Shown here one piece after another: positions 61,839 through 64,000 of a stretch of 64,000 nucleotides of DNA. This DNA comes from CAYWNA01 sp964459305 (GTDB lineage Bacteria; Planctomycetota; Planctomycetia; Pirellulales; Pirellulaceae). The translations under genes and the position numbers were made by a program. The notes under the pieces were generated by a model, which was not told where the DNA came from, did not search any database, and was given only the letters and a program-made list of their open reading frames with translations. Positions within the stretch are counted from its first letter, which is position 1. Each line of letters begins with the position of its first letter. The DNA lies in NCBI GenBank assembly GCA_964459305.1, contig CAYWNA010000039.1, forward strand, positions 1 to 64,000, written 5' to 3'.

Positions 61839-63599
61839 TTACTTTGCAGATGCGTTGATCTCATGGACCGCCTCGGCAAAGGCCTTGCCGATCTGGGCCA
61901 TGATCTTGGCACTCCCCATATAATGGTATCCGGCGTTTGAGGCACCATCGGCGATGGCTCTGTCCTCGGCCGAGAACACTTGCTCCAACGCTTGCGTGAG
62001 CTGCTTCCTGCCTTCACGGGTGATCCCCTCGATGAAAAGATCGATGGATCCGTAAGGCTCGGCCGTCTTCTTGTCGTAATGAACGTTGGCGTACGCCGCC
62101 AACACGTTGCTGCCCTTCTTCAAGTGCTTTGTCTCATTCTCTGTCAGCATGATGGCACGATAGTAAGGCTCTGTCTTCCACCAGATATACGTGTGGATCT
62201 TGTGCCCATTCAAGTAGACGTCGAAGCCTTGCCTTGCCAATATGCTGAGTCGATACGATTCGCAGTCGATCGCATCGAGCTCAAAGCTCGTGCGCATCAA
62301 CAGGAATTCACCGTCACCCCAATCCGAGTTGTTCTTCACGGTTGTGCGACGATGCTTCCACGTGCCGGTACCGATCGGCGCTTTGCCTTGACTCCACGCG
62401 CTGTCATCAAACGCGGGCGTGTACCACTTCTCCATTCCAGCGGGCAGGGCCACATCACGGAAGCGCTTCGTCTCACTCTTGTCCAACTCGTCTGTTTCCC
62501 GCTGAACATCAAAGGGAAAATATCGCCATGTCCGCTCTTCAGGCCTTGGGGTGCCGATCGCATGCCAACCTGGGAACTCCGGCGCGTGTCTGTCCAGTGT
62601 GCCGTCTTCATTGAGAGCGTACGCAGTATCCAGTATCCGGTTGAACTGGCCTCTCTTTGCGCTCGCAGTCACCAGGGCATCATCCCAAAAAGGTGCTGTC
62701 TGGACGGCCACGACATTGCCCTTGAATTCCGCCATGGCGGCCGGGGCCGCCATGGCCTGTCTGAAATAGTTGGGTTCTTCCTGAACTCCGCCCACGCCCA
62801 TCACGCCAATGATGAACGGCATCTTGGGTGCTGAGAGATCTTTGCGCACGTCGCGGATAAAGTGCGCCAGAAGTTCGCTGTATAGACCATAGCCGCCCGG
62901 TTGGTTCCGATTGGGATAGGTGCTGCCGTCACACATGTCGTTCCAGCCCTGGAACCAAACAAAACCGGCCAACTCGTAACCCTGTTTCGGGTCGTAGTCA
63001 GGATATACCTTCTTGACGTCCTTCAAGACCTTCTTCACGTGGTCGGTCATGAGGCGATAGTAGTGGCCAGTCGCTTTCGCCTTATCCGCCTTCCATTCAT
63101 CGAGATCCATGCCGCGTTTCGTGTACTGGTCCACCTGCTGCTGGTTCAATTCATACGGCCCCGCGCTTGGCGGCCGGAAGTCGGTGTGCAGGCTCTTGCC
63201 GCCCCAGGCGGTCTTGATGATGAGAATCGGCTGATTCAGCAGCTTGTGCATGTAGATGCCAAAGGTGAACTCCGGGCCGATCTTGGGCTCTCTCCCCTTT
63301 GCTCCATACCCGACCGTCAGCTTGCCGCTGTATTCATCGCCGTCCCCGGTGAGATACGAGATCCATACCTGCTCGCACACCCGCGGCGTACCGTCAGCAT
63401 TGCGCATCTCGTTGAGGATCGGCGCTGTTTCGGGGTCCCTTGCCATGTAGTCAAAGGTACGCACCTGCGCGTGCCCTTCCATATTCGATTGCCCGGCGAG
63501 AATGAACACCTTGAGCGGCTTTTCCTGTGCCATCGCACCGCTGACGCAGACGCCAAACAGTCCCGCTGCAAGAAGTAAGTTTGCGATCCGTTTCTTCAT
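61839..63599 (-). CDS. SASA-domain esterase (sialate O-acetylesterase-like)
   Basis: A 586-residue exported hydrolase with a signal peptide (about residues 1-25), an SGNH-type block I VFILAGQSNMEGHAQV with the nucleophile Ser, IIKTAWGGKSLHTDFRPP, FVWFQGWNDM, a beta-sandwich insert, and a C-terminal GYHYMGSAKIMAQIGKAFAE with the catalytic-His region. It would remove acetyl groups from glycans. It lies just before a sulfatase on the same strand, in keeping with a role in sulfated, acetylated polysaccharide breakdown. Confidence 0.88.
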   Translation of the reverse strand: MKKRIANLLLAAGLFGVCVSGAMAQEKPLKVFILAGQSNMEGHAQVRTFDYMARDPETAPILNEMRNADGTPRVCEQVWISYLTGDGDEYSGKLTVGYGAKGREPKIGPEFTFGIYMHKLLNQPILIIKTAWGGKSLHTDFRPPSAGPYELNQQQVDQYTKRGMDLDEWKADKAKATGHYYRLMTDHVKKVLKDVKKVYPDYDPKQGYELAGFVWFQGWNDMCDGSTYPNRNQPGGYGLYSELLAHFIRDVRKDLSAPKMPFIIGVMGVGGVQEEPNYFRQAMAAPAAMAEFKGNVVAVQTAPFWDDALVTASAKRGQFNRILDTAYALNEDGTLDRHAPEFPGWHAIGTPRPEERTWRYFPFDVQRETDELDKSETKRFRDVALPAGMEKWYTPAFDDSAWSQGKAPIGTGTWKHRRTTVKNNSDWGDGEFLLMRTSFELDAIDCESYRLSILARQGFDVYLNGHKIHTYIWWKTEPYYRAIMLTENETKHLKKGSNVLAAYANVHYDKKTAEPYGSIDLFIEGITREGRKQLTQALEQVFSAEDRAIADGASNAGYHYMGSAKIMAQIGKAFAEAVHEINASAK

Positions 63600-63640
63600 G
63601 TCTTCTCCTTTCGGTTTCTCTGCGTGGACCCTCGTTGCGG

Positions 63641-63739
63641 GCGGGTCTCCCGACCCGCTCACGTTCAGACCGAAGGTCTCCTGTCCGCCTGGGAGGGAGA
63701 CCTGCGGTCGGCGAAGTGGGGCGGTCGGGAGACCGCCCC
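63641..63739. repeat. Cluster of three hairpins
   Basis: GCGGGT-ACCCGC (63641-63658), GACCGAAGGTCTCC with GGAGACCTGCGGTC (63668-63709), and GGGGCGGTC-GACCGCCCC (63718-63739) form three consecutive stems in the 157-base gap between the two esterase genes. It resembles the GC-rich palindrome at 16-67. Confidence 0.8.
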
Positions 63740-63756
63740 ATAGCATAGATTCGCCT

Positions 63757-64000
63757 TCAATCGTTATCTTCTAGCAACTCCACCATCCCCCGGCCAAGCG
63801 CTTCGCCGACCAGCATGTAGGTCTCTGCGTTGCGGTTGTAGTGATAGCCTTGGTTCCGCGGCGACCCGTCGACCGTTCGCCAGAAATCGCGGGTTTCGAC
63901 GGTCAGTACATTGCCCCTAAACTCCGGGTATCTGCCGTTTTTCCCGCTGACAGCCAACTGCGCGTTGGCCACGGTCAGGTGAGGACCTTGCATCTCCCAG
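63757..64000 (-). CDS. C-terminus of a second SASA-type esterase (cut by window end)
   Basis: About 80 codons remain, reading WEMQGPHLTVANAQLAVS, then NVLTVETRDFWRTVDGSP, NQGYHYNRNAETYMLVGEAL and a short acidic tail. The pattern GYHYNRNAETY with the terminal His region matches the end of SASA/DUF303 acetylesterases. The start lies beyond the window. It is upstream of, and on the same strand as, the related gene at 61839. Confidence 0.8.
   Translation of the reverse strand, partial: WEMQGPHLTVANAQLAVSGKNGRYPEFRGNVLTVETRDFWRTVDGSPRNQGYHYNRNAETYMLVGEALGRGMVELLEDND

Overview
The window looks like a chromosomal segment of a planctomycete, probably of the Pirellulales type (inference). The reasons are: two DUF1559 pseudopilin-like proteins (H-X9-DG family), DUF1080, DUF6057 and DUF6288 proteins, formylglycine sulfatases, PQQ-like and FG-GAP secreted proteins, FecCD-type B12 transport, moderately high GC, and families of long perfect palindromes between genes that share the core AACCCGAAGCGTAAGCGAGG. 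I found no rRNA, tRNA, CRISPR array or intact insertion sequence.

Layout. (1) 0.3-5 kb: a cobalamin riboswitch and a BtuB-type TonB receptor, convergent with a minus-strand cassette. That cassette reads promoter, cobalamin riboswitch, intrinsic terminator, a 42-residue peptide and a radical SAM/SPASM enzyme, and matches the CbpA/CbpB type of modified-peptide system. (2) 5-29 kb: a block of membrane-anchored or exported proteins. It holds TPR proteins, FG-GAP/ASPIC propellers, four proteins with c-type heme motifs (CxxCH), two TMTC-like multipass TPR proteins, a DUF6057 membrane protein, a DUF1559 pseudopilin, a small lipoprotein and an MFS-spermidine-synthase-like fusion. Several decayed partial duplications lie here, including a dead cobalamin riboswitch. 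(3) 29.3-35.4 kb: a cobalamin riboswitch with its own promoter and terminator drives cobC-cobU-cobT-cobS-btuF-btuC-btuD, for lower-ligand attachment and corrinoid import. (4) 35.7-37.4 kb, minus strand: a strong promoter, two cobalamin riboswitches in series, a hairpin over the ribosome site, a DUF1559 pseudopilin and an overlapping tiny lipoprotein. (5) 37.5-48 kb: a sulfatase, then housekeeping genes cdsA, uppS, purA and ligA with a DUF1080 protein, an SDR and a squalene-cyclase-fold protein. (6) 48-64 kb: exported catabolic proteins, mostly minus strand: a methyltransferase/PQQ-propeller fusion, an esterase, a ceramidase-like protein, a GH95 fucosidase, a PDZ/HEAT protein, a sulfatase and two SASA-type esterases. 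These suggest use of sulfated, acetylated, fucose-containing glycans.

How the parts fit. Regions 1, 3 and 4 form a vitamin B12 regulon: five intact-looking aptamers plus one relic in 37 kb. The gene content (outer-membrane receptor, periplasmic binding protein, permease, ATPase, nucleotide loop assembly, no corrin-ring synthesis genes seen) points to corrinoid salvage. The least explained members of this regulon are the modified peptide with its radical SAM enzyme and the pseudopilin/lipoprotein pair behind tandem riboswitches; these are the best candidates for new biology. The 5-29 kb block sits between B12-controlled loci and has been reshaped by repeated local duplication, but its own function is not evident from sequence.
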